Shown here: piece after piece, positions 43,736-54,206 of the stretch
How positions within the stretch are numbered: position 1 is the first letter of the stretch
Layout of the letters: each line of letters begins with the position of its first letter
Assembly: GCA_903772945.1 (NCBI GenBank)
Contig: CAICTM010000150.1
Coordinates: 1-64,000, forward strand
DNA: 64,000 nt
Direction: 5' to 3'
Source: Seminavis robusta
Taxonomy: Eukaryota; Bacillariophyta; Bacillariophyceae; Naviculales; Naviculaceae
Translations under genes and position numbers: made by a program
The notes under the pieces: generated by a model
Told to the model about the DNA's origin: nothing
Database searches by the model: none
What the model saw: only the letters and a program-made list of their open reading frames with translations

Positions 43736-44730
43736 ATGGCAGACGACGATGATGACAACGATAACGGTGGTGGCGAAGAGGAAGAGGAGGTCAGTGAAAA
43801 AGAAAAAAATTGTTTTGGATTTTGTTGACACAAAGACACAATCAGCTTATTGGTATCCTTCTCTGAGGTGTCCATTATCCTGAGTAAACATTCTGATTGT
43901 TATTTGTGTCTAGTATGGCCACCAACGTTTTCGTGCGCTTTGACTATTGACTATGGAGAAACTGTTTGCGTCTGCCTCTCTGTGACCTTGATTTGATCCT
44001 GTGAGATTACTTTGATATTTTATCTTGATCATGAACTCTCAACTTAAATTCCGGCTTTCGCTCTTAGGAGGATCAAGAGGAGGAGGAAGAAGACGAAGCC
44101 GAAGTGAGTACATTCTGAGAAGGAACATATGAAGAGTCTGAGGAGATACGTCGGTATCATATGTGTGTGGGTATCTCAATCAATCCAAATTATTTGGTTG
44201 CTTGTAATTTTTTAGGTAGAACTTGGGAGCAAGGACACACACTCAGAGGAAGAGGGAGACGAGGAGGACGCAGGAAGCAACGGTGGTGATGACGACAATA
44301 ACGAAGACGCAGACGATGGAGAGGAAGGGGACGAAAACAATGGAGAAAATGAAGGCGGGGATGAAGGTATGTTTCTTCTTCTTCAAAGAACGTAGTGGGG
44401 AATCGTTTCAGTATTGCAAGTCCTCAGAGGACTCACTGGTCAAATCATCATGCATTAATAATTCTATCAGAAGATGAATCCGATGAAGAGGAAGATAGTG
44501 ACGATGATGATGACAATGGGCTTGGGACAGCTGCTCTCTTGGGTCCAGAAATCATCGACGAAGAGGATGCAGCCGAAGATTTTATTCCCCCGGCGGACGC
44601 TGATGATTCCGACCAGGAGATTTCAGACGAAGAGGGTGATGAAGACGGTGATGAAGAAGACGACGACGATGAAGAGGGGGATGGTTCGGTCGATGGAAAA
44701 CCACCTTCGAAGAAGCCAAAAATTCAATAG
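43736..44730 (+). CDS. D/E-rich acidic protein of four small exons
   Basis: Function is not recognised. Exons are 43736-43789 (54 bases), 44068-44103 (36 bases), 44216-44366 and 44471-44730, all GT-AG, totalling 167 codons (166 residues). About half of all residues are Asp or Glu. Almost the only non-acidic segment is GLGTAALLGPEIIDE near residue 100, and the chain ends in GKPPSKKPKIQ, a short basic patch that could act as a nuclear localisation signal. Proteins of this type include nucleolar and histone-chaperone acidic tails, but no family fold is visible. The ATG at 43736 (caagATGG) is the first in frame. The exon model rests on four junctions that each keep the acidic frame open, while other frames in the same exons are broken or unlike coding. 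Confidence 0.6.
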
Positions 44731-45560
44731 CAAGGACAAGAGAAGTGTTGCCCAGGCCCAGGTAATTGGAAGTGAATGTGGATCATACGATTTTAGCAAA
44801 GAGTGACTGGATTAAGCAAATTTTACTGAAACAGGTCACCATACCCTCAAAAGTTGGAACAACTCACAGCCTAAAGTGGAAAGAATGCAAATCTGATGTT
44901 GGCGTTGAGAAAAAGACCAACACGAAACAGTTGAGTTGGGACTGCTGTACGCCTCCTGTGCAATGGCAACAATGGTTTGCATGGGCCTCATTGACGACGT
45001 CGGAGCACGGGTATCATCAATGTCTCAGTTGTGACAGAACACCATGATAGGCCAGTGGGATCAGACAATCTACTAGCAGACTAGCCTGTGCTGTTTTCCG
45101 GGCTATCACCTGAAACCACTGCTCCTTCTATTTGAGTTTAGTTCAAGATACTTTGGTGTGCCATGTTGTATCGAGGAGGATTTGATGTGTAAACTGGGGC
45201 GCTAAGGGCAGGAGAAACGTGGGAGTATTAGTATTATAGTACTCTAGTAGGCTATATCCGATCCAAAACTAGATCGAGCTAACCCCACATGCCTCGGTGG
45301 CTCGGTTGATGATGGCAAGTGGCAAGACAACCCGAACGGTCCATCCCACCGGTAGCTAGAAGTGGTCCCGCTTACGTAGTTTACGTGACTGACGTCAGTT
45401 CGATCTTTGACCCTAATCGAGGTGGACATGTGGACTGTGTACATCGTACATGTAATCGACATCAAGATGACATGGATACGGATCTGTGCATCAACCGATG
45501 CACTTGGCCGCACTGAGCTGCTACCAGCAATAAGTTGACAATAGGAACTACCGAGTGAAG
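44731..45560. other. Spacer 3' of the acidic-protein gene
   Basis: No gene was recognised. The right part is the promoter side of the lumen-protein gene, with ACTGACGTCAGTTC at 45388-45401, another TGACGTCA palindrome of bZIP type, and GTACATCGTACATGTAATCG near 45439-45458. Confidence 0.55.
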
Positions 45561-46514
45561 ATGCGTCTCCTTATCCTGCCAATGCTCTTTGTGGCATCAA
45601 TATGCCTGGTACCTTCCAGTCATGGGCTGAGTTTGCAGCCAAAGCCTCACAAAAGCACCAAGGCCCTCCTTCCAAACTTTCAACCTAGCTCAGTGGTACC
45701 GTCGGTTGCCATTGCTTTTGCAGCTTTCCTGTTCGCGACCAGCCCTGTACTGGCAGATGAATACGGAGTGGAGAAGGAAGCGCCAACACTTTTCACAGGC
45801 GAAACTGTATTGGTACGACGATTTGTTGCTCTACTGTTGCTTGTACTCTTCCAGTCTTCCAGGCAGTGTTTGGGCCGAACTCACCTTATTGTTGTTGTCA
45901 TTACACCCACATCGCTTTCCTTGCTCAGAAATGTGTAAAACGGGGTCCACTGGGAGCTTGTCTGCAAACAGAAACACGCACAGCTGAGAACGACAATGAC
46001 AAATCCCTGAAATACTTTCAAGATCCTACCGAGGCTTCGAAACGAAAGGAAGCTGAAATGCGCAGCACGGCTCAGCCAGAAGAAGGTAACCTTCTGATTG
46101 AGAAACTACGCAGACAAACTGAAGAAAATAAGGAAAAGAATGAACTTATTGTCAAGCAGAAAACCCTGCTAAACGACCAGGTACGCTGCATTCTTGCAAA
46201 TACCTGTTGGAGGCGTGGCCTTGCAGAGCCTAACTAACAGTGCATTGTCATTTACCCACGATGAATCGGGCAACCTTCAGAGCGCCAGTTTTGGTCCCTT
46301 TGATCGACAAGTTGTGATTCTGAACGAAGACGGAAAGGGCTTCACGTTGCTAGAAAATCCACAGGCCATGCGTCTGAAGAAAGATGGGTTCATTAAAGAC
46401 CGCCAGTTTATCAAGCAACCAACGAAGGAGGAGCTAGACCAAGCTCTGGTTCCCGAGGGCCCAAGCCTCGGTGATGCTATTCAAGGCTTCTTTGGCGGAG
46501 GTGGTGGCGACTAA
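45561..46514 (+). CDS. Unknown plastid (probably thylakoid-lumen) protein
   Basis: Function is not recognised. Exons are 45561-45812, 45929-46180 and 46281-46514 (246 codons, 245 residues). The presequence appears to have three parts. First is a signal peptide MRLLILPMLFVASICLVPSS, with a likely cut before LSL. Next is a basic/Ser transit region. Last is a second hydrophobic stretch VVPSVAIAFAAFLFATSPVL ending in A-DEYG, which is a lumenal signal-peptidase type cut. The mature chain starts DEYGVEKEAPTLFTGETVL and contains KCVKRGPLGACLQT with two Cys, a helical Lys/Glu/Gln-rich segment (NLLIEKLRRQTEENKEKNEL) and a C-terminal block SASFGPFDRQVVILNEDGKG. The last acceptor was set at 46279 rather than 46218 because the 39-base alternative intron would be too short. 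Gly-rich end FFGGGGGD. I believe similar proteins exist in other diatoms, but that is memory and not a search. Confidence 0.65.
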
Positions 46515-47154
46515 GCTAGAATGTCATTTCAGCCAAGTTTGGATGATTTGAAAGTTGTTGTCCTGAAAAATAGATCGATTGAGCCCGCTAGCTAGCTATC
46601 AGTGTTTTAAAGTGGAGCACTGAGTGTGCCTTCCGTAAACAGAAACGATCACAGACTGTACAAGAAACATGCGTAGAGCGTGTTATCAAACCAAAACTTG
46701 GGTCTGGGTATGTTCCATGAGAGCCATGTTGGACTACTTAGTAGGCGTTAATGCAGCAAGCCATAATGACTGTGATAATCTACACGTCCATGGTCACAGC
46801 ACCACAGCAGAATCGTGCCGTATTCAAATAAGTTGCAGGTTAGGTTATTTCACTTGCAGGGCACCTATGAATTGGCATGCATCACCCCATAAAGAGTTCT
46901 TGTGGCTCCGAGAAAAATGGGATAACTTGATACCGGAAGCCACCGGGTACGCTGTGGAATGGGCTTTCGAAAAGCTATAAGGCAACGCGGCCTCCTACAA
47001 TGAGATCAAAAAGCCGTTGCAGTCGTTGCGTGCAATGCCCGAATGGATGTTCTGCCTCAACGGATTGTCGAGTTGCCATAAGAAGGTTCCTGTTGTCACC
47101 TTTCGTGTCGACGCAAGTCCTTCTTTTCCGTCTGGCGCTCAATTATGGAACGGT
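46515..47154. other. Convergent spacer, lumen protein and RVxF protein
   Basis: No convincing gene. GCCCGCTAGCTAGC lies at 46585. An open frame of 103 codons at 46669-46980 has no recognisable features (see rejected items). Confidence 0.55.
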
Positions 47155-48036
47155 TCACGAACCTGTCGGTTGTTGTTTGGGCTGTGCTGGCATTTTGGAA
47201 TCCTCTTCCTCCTCGTCGACAACGCTATCATGGAATTTGACTCTCTTGGAAGACGGTTGCTGTGCTTCGCTGTCGCCATTTTCAGCAGCAGCATCAACAG
47301 CGGCGGCGGCTCGCTTTTTGCCACCGCCATTCTCTTCTTCATGTTTTTGTTGTTGAGCTTCGATTGACTCATGCGTCGCCACTTCCATTTCTAATTGCTC
47401 TGCCACGGAAGCCCGAATTTCCAATACTTCTACGGAGCTGGGTCCACGGCCATTCTCCTCTCTAAATTTGCGGAGCAACTCCGAGAGAACAATATTCAAC
47501 ATTGCGGATTTCTCTTCGTCCTCCGTCATCTCCTCCATGCCATCCACACCAGGCTCATAGCTGGGGTCATCTTCTTCGTTATCCCCCTCTTCCGCATCCT
47601 TATCGTTGTGTTTATCATCACCCCCCTCCCCCATTTCGTCTTCTTCATCCCCATGATTTGGTGCGGAAGGTGCTTCCTTCAGTTTTGCTGCTGACTTGCC
47701 CTCACTGACATCCTCCTTCTTCTCTTCAGGAGAGTCGTCATTACCTCCTTCGGCGGAGCTGGGAATCGGTTTCCCCTCCGAGATGACTGCTTTTGCATCG
47801 TCATCATCACAAACAGAATCACCAGTAGTCTTGTCCTCCTTCTCGTCAAGCGTGGTTGAGTCGTCTTTTAGTGCCTCTATTTGGCCGCTGGTGACTGGAG
47901 CTGTCTCCTCGTTGTTGCTATCCATACCATGCGTACTTTCAGGGACTTTCGAAACGCCCTCCGCTTCTGGTACAGACGCTGCCAATGATACTTCGATGGC
48001 AGTGCTGCTAGAGGGGTGACTTTCCGATGTTGCCAT
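47155..48036 (-). CDS. Acidic, probably nuclear protein with PP1-docking-like motif
   Basis: Function is not recognised. This is a single exon of 293 residues from an ATG with good context (caccATGG). Residues 1-165 are disordered and Ser/Asp/Glu-rich. A predicted helical segment from about 175 to 235 (KSAMLNIVLSELLRKFREEN and VEVLEIRASVAEQLEMEVAT) is the only hydrophobic-patterned part. The C-terminus has KKRAAAAVDAAAENG and KRVKFHDSVVDEEEEDSK; RVKF is a textbook RVxF site for docking protein phosphatase 1, followed by acidic residues as in many regulators. KKR and KRVK may also serve nuclear import. The role as a PP1 partner is inferred from one short motif. Confidence 0.65.
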   Translation of the reverse strand: MATSESHPSSSTAIEVSLAASVPEAEGVSKVPESTHGMDSNNEETAPVTSGQIEALKDDSTTLDEKEDKTTGDSVCDDDDAKAVISEGKPIPSSAEGGNDDSPEEKKEDVSEGKSAAKLKEAPSAPNHGDEEDEMGEGGDDKHNDKDAEEGDNEEDDPSYEPGVDGMEEMTEDEEKSAMLNIVLSELLRKFREENGRGPSSVEVLEIRASVAEQLEMEVATHESIEAQQQKHEEENGGGKKRAAAAVDAAAENGDSEAQQPSSKRVKFHDSVVDEEEEDSKMPAQPKQQPTGS

Positions 48037-49459
48037 GGTGCAAAATAAATGTATGGTTCGGCTTTTGTTCTTCTGCCTTCAACAACCTCCGGGAACAAAT
48101 TTTATGGCCTCTCGGTTGGAGCGTGGTAGAATTATTTGATTTCATGGCAGAGTTCTGTTTTACTCCTTGGCTAAGCAGTAGCTAGCTAGTCAAGGAATGG
48201 AAAGGAACAAGTGTGAGGCTTTTTTGTCGTTCAGTCCAGTCCAAAAGATTTTGTGAGTCGAGTCGAGTCTCGGTCCCACAGGCGTGGTGGTGCTTTGCTG
48301 GCTTGGATTGCAACCAATGACGCTCGAATCTTAGAAAACAGGGAACTGGGATAAACTTCCGGTAGCTGCTACCTAAGAGCTCTGCCAAAGCGGACCACAA
48401 GCGTTGAACAAGTGAGGATATTGCTCCAAGTTAACAGTTGGCGCAACTGCCTTGAATGAATAGCTCTTCAATGTCTCCTATGCTAGTAGCTAGCTAGTAG
48501 GATCCTGGACTACGGTAGCTGTGACATACGGTAGAAATCGTGACATCTGAGTACCGTACCAGGTACCATGCTGCAAAAAATCGTATGATAGTACTGTACC
48601 GCAGGATAGCAGATAAGCCCACAGTCTATTCAGGAGGATAGAACTACTGTACTTACTTGAATAGGTCTTTTCCAACAAGTCTTTATTACAACTGATGGTT
48701 TGGGCCTGCCTTTACTCTTTCTGGCATGCATAGCGCGCCCCATCAACAATGATTCAAGGGAAATAGATTCGTTCGATTCGTTGCCTGCATCTTCTTGCCA
48801 TGAATCCAAGTGAATTCTGTGTTACAGTACATACAGTACGGATTGGTGCAGTGCTAGCTATCTACATAGTAGCTACCGGTAGAAACTGGCCGCAGCAAGC
48901 AAACAGAAGATTCGATTCCTAGATTCGAGCAATGATTACATATACCAGGTACTGGTAGCCTTTAGTGTAGTAACGTACCAATACCCCAACTCCTGATAAT
49001 CAAAGATTCGAGGTCGCGCGTTGCCGATTTTGGTTGGCTGCAAAGCTGCATGTCTTGCTCCGTATCCAAAGCTGAAGAAGTGAGGCATTGCTTTAATGCT
49101 GGTACTTTCTCTCCCTTCTACCCCATTTAATTTCGTCTTGGGTGGATAGAAGCAGCCACAAATTGGAAAAGTACGGAGGTAAGCATTGATAATGGAGAGA
49201 GATCGTCGTCTGTTTATTTTACAATGGCAATGGGGACGTTTTGCGATGGGATGGGGGTATCCTGCAATTGCGTTCTGTTTCAGGGGATATTCGAAGCAGG
49301 AGAAAGATCTTCAACCACCGGCAGTGATCGGCATTTCTTGCCACGCGTGTTTTTTAATATTTCGTGCTTCTCGTTCCGCATTGGCGTAGCTTGTCCATGA
49401 TCACATACATTTCCTCACAACCTCCTTCCCTGTCATTGCAGTTTGTTTGCCGGTCGACG
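48037..49459. repeat. 1.4 kb divergent spacer with palindromes and a likely 5'-UTR intron
   Basis: This spacer contains the promoters of the RVxF gene and BTA1. Palindromic words are at 48180-48188, 48484-48498 and 48543-48569 (GTACCGTACCAGGTACC-like), and near 48850-48880. A donor GGTAAGC at 49179 and a pyrimidine-rich acceptor TCATTGCAG ending at 49441 define a probable 263-base intron in the BTA1 5' UTR, 18 bases before its ATG. No other gene was recognised. Confidence 0.55.
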
Positions 49460-51574
49460 ATGACTATCTCCAACACGCTGACCAACTATGGCCTGTTGGC
49501 CTTTGAGTCGCTGGACTTTGAGTCTGCGTATACGTGGGTTATCTTGGGTCTTATTGCCTTTTACGTCGCAAGGAAGCTTATTGAGTCCAGTTTCAACATG
49601 ATTGACCACATCTGCAATCGAACATACATCTACAACATTTGCTGGGAAGATCCCGCTGTGGACCACCAAATTCTCAATATCGGAAAGGACGATGTAATCT
49701 TTCGCATTTGCTCGGCCGGAGATATTGTCTTGGATTATGCCATTCAGGGACCTTCCAAAATTGTGGTCTGTGACATGAACCAACATCAGCTGTGGCTCTT
49801 TGAACTAAAAGTCTGCATGCTCAGAGACCCCAAACTCACGTATGACGAATGGTGGGCCATTTGGGGATCCTCCGATGTCGATACCGCTCTTCGCGTATGG
49901 AAACGCATGCGACACACCATGTCGGCTTCGGGTCGAAAATGGTGGGACGGACGAATTGAACGTGTTTTCCGCAAGGGATTTGCTACCTCGGGATCCACTG
50001 GGTTTGCCGCAAAGCTGCTCATCCCTTTCCTCATGTACCTCGTTGGTTTCGATGTCAAAGCTTGGGCCGAAACTGGGTTCTCACATGAATATATTTCACG
50101 GAATTCGCACATGATTGAACGATCAGCCTGGTGGTTCCGAAGGATTTTCCCTAGTATTTTGGCGCCCTTTGCCGGTGTCCCTCCGAATCAAATTGGACCC
50201 GAATTTTACACCACCGAATTCTATGAGGGAATCCTGCGGGAGATTTTTCTTGACCCTGATTTTGGAAGCAACAACTACTTCTACCGCTTCTACTACGACC
50301 AGGGGTACAAAGATCAGACTTGCTGCCCTAGGACTCTGATGGAAAAACACTTTGAGGCGTTGAGAGCAAATGCTGGTTGCTTCGAATGGCACCATGCCAC
50401 TGTACAGGAAACCATGGAACGGGTCAAGCCAAAATCCTTCACCAAACTTGTTTTGTTGGATCATATGGACTGGATGCCAAACCACATGGTGCATGCGGAA
50501 TGGATTGCTCTGCAACGTGCCACCATTCCTGGAGCTCAAATCCTGTGGCGTTCCGCTTTTACCACCATGGACGACAAGCCCTTCTTTAACAATGTCGACG
50601 CGACCGACTTGAGTCCCCAGTGGTACTCCAAGGACCGTGTCAAGATGTACCCCGGAACATTTATGGCACACATGCCAAAGGACGACTTCCCATTCGTCGA
50701 CCCCGAACCATCACCCTGCCAACGAGCATCCTTTGCTCGAAAGGTCCAAACATCTACAAAGATGATTTTGCATCCACTCACCGCTGGAAAGGTCAGTGCT
50801 CACGGAGACAAAATGTCTCAATTCTACGCTCAGCAGGCCAAGGGATACGATGCAGTCAGGGAAAATATGCTGGTCGGTAGGGCGGACATGATGTCCGCCT
50901 TTGGACCCATCAAGGACGGCCACACCTGGTTGGATGTTGGCGGTGGCACCGGTCGAAACATCCATTATTTGCGGGCACAGCTCGATCATTTCGATCGAAT
51001 CATTATCTTGGATATTTGCCCAGAGTTGCTGGCCATTGGTGAAGATCACGCTCGTCGTTCCTTCACACCCGCCCAATGTGAGAAAATTGAATGGGTCTGC
51101 ATTGACATCAATTCCAAGGATATTCGTTCCAAACTTTCCAAGTATCTGAAGAACGATTTAGGCCGCGGCTTTGATACTGTCACCTTCAGTTACTCCCTGA
51201 GTATGATTCCTCAATGGGAAAAGGCCCTCGAGTCCGCCAAGGGTCTCATGTCTGACCAGGGACGTGTCCTCATTAGCGACTTTGACACCTACACCGAACA
51301 GGGCAATGGGTTCAAAGACTTTTTGATTCACACTTGGTATAAACAGGACAGCGTCCGAATTGAAGCGAAGACTCGCCAAGTCATTCAAAAGACGTTCCCA
51401 GCCAACAACTTCAAGGTCACCTTTGCACGCTTCCAGCGCCCACTGGCAGGTGTCAACATTCCTCATTTCGTTGGATGTTGCCGAAAGGAAACCATCACGA
51501 CTACACAGGGACTCCGCAGACCCTCGGTAACAAACCTCAAGGATTTGACAGGCGAAGAGAAGAAGCAAGACTAA
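49460..51574 (+). CDS. BTA1: Betaine lipid (DGTS) synthase, two-domain
   Basis: BTA1 makes the phosphorus-free lipid diacylglyceryl-trimethylhomoserine from diacylglycerol and S-adenosylmethionine, letting cells spare phosphate. It is a single coding exon of 704 residues from ATG 49460. A hydrophobic segment at about residues 24-40 (YTWVILGLIAFYVARKL) suggests membrane attachment. The N-terminal half is BtaA-like (3-amino-3-carboxypropyl transfer): YNICWEDPAVDHQIL around residue 61, FRICSAGDIVLDYAI, VVCDMNQHQLWLFELK. The C-terminal half is a BtaB-like N-methyltransferase: WLDVGGGTGRNIHYL near 490-505, IIILDICPELL and VTFSYSLSMIPQWEKAL. The order A then B is plainly readable. The in-frame extension to 49364 is dismissed because it crosses the probable UTR splice acceptor. 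Confidence 0.94.
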   Translation: MTISNTLTNYGLLAFESLDFESAYTWVILGLIAFYVARKLIESSFNMIDHICNRTYIYNICWEDPAVDHQILNIGKDDVIFRICSAGDIVLDYAIQGPSKIVVCDMNQHQLWLFELKVCMLRDPKLTYDEWWAIWGSSDVDTALRVWKRMRHTMSASGRKWWDGRIERVFRKGFATSGSTGFAAKLLIPFLMYLVGFDVKAWAETGFSHEYISRNSHMIERSAWWFRRIFPSILAPFAGVPPNQIGPEFYTTEFYEGILREIFLDPDFGSNNYFYRFYYDQGYKDQTCCPRTLMEKHFEALRANAGCFEWHHATVQETMERVKPKSFTKLVLLDHMDWMPNHMVHAEWIALQRATIPGAQILWRSAFTTMDDKPFFNNVDATDLSPQWYSKDRVKMYPGTFMAHMPKDDFPFVDPEPSPCQRASFARKVQTSTKMILHPLTAGKVSAHGDKMSQFYAQQAKGYDAVRENMLVGRADMMSAFGPIKDGHTWLDVGGGTGRNIHYLRAQLDHFDRIIILDICPELLAIGEDHARRSFTPAQCEKIEWVCIDINSKDIRSKLSKYLKNDLGRGFDTVTFSYSLSMIPQWEKALESAKGLMSDQGRVLISDFDTYTEQGNGFKDFLIHTWYKQDSVRIEAKTRQVIQKTFPANNFKVTFARFQRPLAGVNIPHFVGCCRKETITTTQGLRRPSVTNLKDLTGEEKKQD

Positions 51575-52624
51575 GCGAGCTTGTTTTGAATGTCTTTGCA
51601 TTTTTATGTTCCTGCCGAGTACTGCGGGTTTGTGGGTCGATTTAATATTAATAAAATGATAATAGCAGCAAATGATTTCATGGGCACCAGGAAAGCCGTC
51701 TTCTTTTGTACCCGGTAGAACTATTAGCAACTATGCATTCACGTAATTCCCGGAGGACAGTCCAGCAACAGTAAAAGCCCCAGACAGTCACTAAATGACT
51801 CGACTCAGGAGTACGGTACCAGCTATTACCTGCACAGACTGCCACTCGCATTGAGAGGTGGCGATGGTTAGCTGTCCCTCGAGGCGGGCATCGTGCCACC
51901 CCATCAGAACTTTTCAGGACTTTTCCATCTACGTGTGGTGCTTTTGGTGAGGGTGGAGGAGAGGGGATGGAACCAGCTGAGGGAAACCAGAATGACAACC
52001 TCCCGAAGGCAAAGGAGGAGTCAATTACTGGACAGAAGTCGTAACAGTTACATAAGTTAGTGGCAGCAAGTCTTTCGCCCCAAAGGCACGTCTCATGTTT
52101 CTGACTCAGCAGGTGCTGCAGTGTCGGAGCTTAAAAACTTGCGCACTTTTCTACTAAACCTTCCATCCAAGCCTTCTTCTTCCGCGGCATTTGGCAAAAA
52201 GCAAAGATACAAAAGGTGATAGAAGAAAGAGAAGCATTGCTTCATTAATTAGGCTCCACACTCGTCGCCATTGGGTAAGGCCAGCAAAGCTCGGTTTCTT
52301 AAAACCAAGTGTAGAAGTGTAGAAGAACCCGAATCCTCGGTTTCAGAAATTCGTGGTTCGGCACGGTCGTACCGGTACTTGTCGACAACCTGCAAGCACA
52401 CTTTACCCACGCTATCGTCTGTGCTGCAACCGTACCGTACATTTCAGCTCTCGGTTGATTGCCAACTGCCGATCCCATTGCTATCCGCCGCGAACGGCCC
52501 TACTGACACCACCACCAATCACTGTATCTTTTGGATTCCGACCAACCAACCATCACATCCCGGCTCCACTCACCCCTTACTACATGCCTCGGCTACTAAG
52601 TTGTCCTGATCGAATCATTTTATC
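51575..52624. other. Spacer between BTA1 and RNR2
   Basis: This spacer holds the BTA1 3' end (AATATTAATAAAATGAT at 51643-51659 could act as a poly(A) region) and the RNR2 promoter and 5' UTR. An isolated CGTACCGGTAC word lies at 52367-52377. No gene was recognised. Confidence 0.55.
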
Positions 52625-54206
52625 ATGAGGTTGCTACCAACACAGTTCTTCTTGTCAATGATGTGGGCTGTTGCTTTGCTCTTTCTTCTACTGGTGACAA
52701 GCTCAGAGTCCAACCCCATGCGTCCGCTCACCTTTGGATCGACAAGGCAACGACCGAGGCAGATGGTTGGCCAGATCAATGCCTGGGGAATCGGTGACAG
52801 CTACAGGCTTCTGTTGAGACCTTTTTCTAAGGCTACCAGTCCGTTTTTGACTACAAGACGAACTGCAGAAAGAGCTGCCTCGGCTGTCGCCACTATCCAC
52901 CGCGGGGGTGACGACAATGGCGCCACAAGCCCTCCTAGTGACCTCAGCAGCACCGACAATAGTGTAGATGGTCGGATCACCCACACTCCCCACCATGGAT
53001 TGACACCATTTCCTCCTCGCGGTGGAGCACGAAAACACATGACAAGCGACTCCCGGCAAGATAACCAAACAGCACCTTTGGCGAGCCTGTCAGAGGCACA
53101 GCAAGACCCACAATTCAGAGCAGCTCTGGGAAAACAGGACGACTTTGTAGAGACAGTCTGCCACCCTCATGAGTCAAGGTTTTCTCTTTTTCCCATTGAA
53201 AATCCTGATCTTTGGAAGCTATACAAACAACACGTGGCATCTTTCTGGACTGCCGAAGAGATTGATCTATCAGCAGATCTGTCTGATTGGCATGGCAAGC
53301 TAAACGACCAAGAGAGACACTTCATATCCATGGTCTTGGCTTTCTTTGCAGGGGCAGATGGAATAGTCGTAGAAAATCTTGCCGAACGCTTTTGTCGGGA
53401 GGTGACTGTACCAGAGGCTCGCTGTTTCTATGGCTTCCAAATGGCAATGGAGAGCATTCACCAAGAGACATACTGCTTGCTTATCGACACTTACATTAGC
53501 AACCCGAGCGACAGAGAAATCCTATTCTCTGCGCACATCAATGTACCGAGCGTGGCTCTCAAAGCAAAGTGGGCCCAACGATACATATCTGCGCAGGTGT
53601 CTTTTGCAGAACGGCTGGTAGCATTTGCCGTTGTGGAAGGTATTTTCTTCTCGGGTGCCTTTTGTGCCATTTTTTGGCTTAAAAAGAGGGGGCTCATGCC
53701 CGGGCTGACCTTTTCGAATGAATTGATCAGCCGAGATGAGGGCCTGCACTGCTCCTTTGCTTGTCAGTTATACTCCAAGCTGGAGCGAAAATTACCAGAG
53801 CATCATATCCACCAACTAGTGGGGGATGCCGTGCAGGTGGAAAAGGGGTTTGTCTGCGATGCATTGCCAGTTGATCTTATTGGCATGAACGCCAACCTAA
53901 TGTCACAATACATTGAGTTTGTGGCGGATCGGCTGCTGATGGACCTGGGATACCGGCCACTATACGGGAGCAAGAACCCCTTTGATTGTAAGTGCACTTT
54001 CCCTCTACCCTCAAATGTGTATTTATTGCCGACTCACTCTCGATTGAACCTCCTGGCGTCGTTATACAGGGATGGACATGATAAGTTTGGAAGGCAAGAC
54101 AAACTTCTTTGAGAAGCGAGTCGGGGAGTACAGCAAAAGTGGAGTTATGAGTTCATTAGATTCGAAAACAAGAAGCAATTCACTGAACTTCGACGCCGAC
54201 TTCTAA
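52625..54206 (+). CDS. Ribonucleotide reductase small subunit R2 with N-terminal extension
   Basis: R2 supplies the tyrosyl radical for reduction of ribonucleotides to deoxyribonucleotides. Exons are 52625-53987 and 54070-54206 (500 codons, 499 residues). All di-iron ligands and the radical tyrosine are present: Asp245, Glu276, His279, Glu338, Glu372, His375 and Tyr283. The radical-path Trp is likely Trp208 in ASFWTAEE. The C-terminus NSLNFDADF is the peptide that docks on the large subunit and is created only by the splice. Oddly, the chain begins [20 protein letters not shown] with more hydrophobic residues to about 25, resembling a signal peptide, followed by about 140 low-complexity residues before the R2 fold at about 180. 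Human R2 has about 390 residues. Organelle targeting is possible, or translation may begin at an internal Met (32, 47 or 139), giving a cytosolic protein. Confidence 0.95.

Noticed and set aside
46669-46980. 103-codon open frame between convergent genes
   Set aside because: No recognisable motif, scattered Cys/His/Trp without pattern, no conserved neighbours; not enough to call a gene.
48900-49020. TTCGATTCC and TTCGAGGTC strings as a tRNA T-arm
   Set aside because: No matching acceptor, D or anticodon stems could be placed around them.
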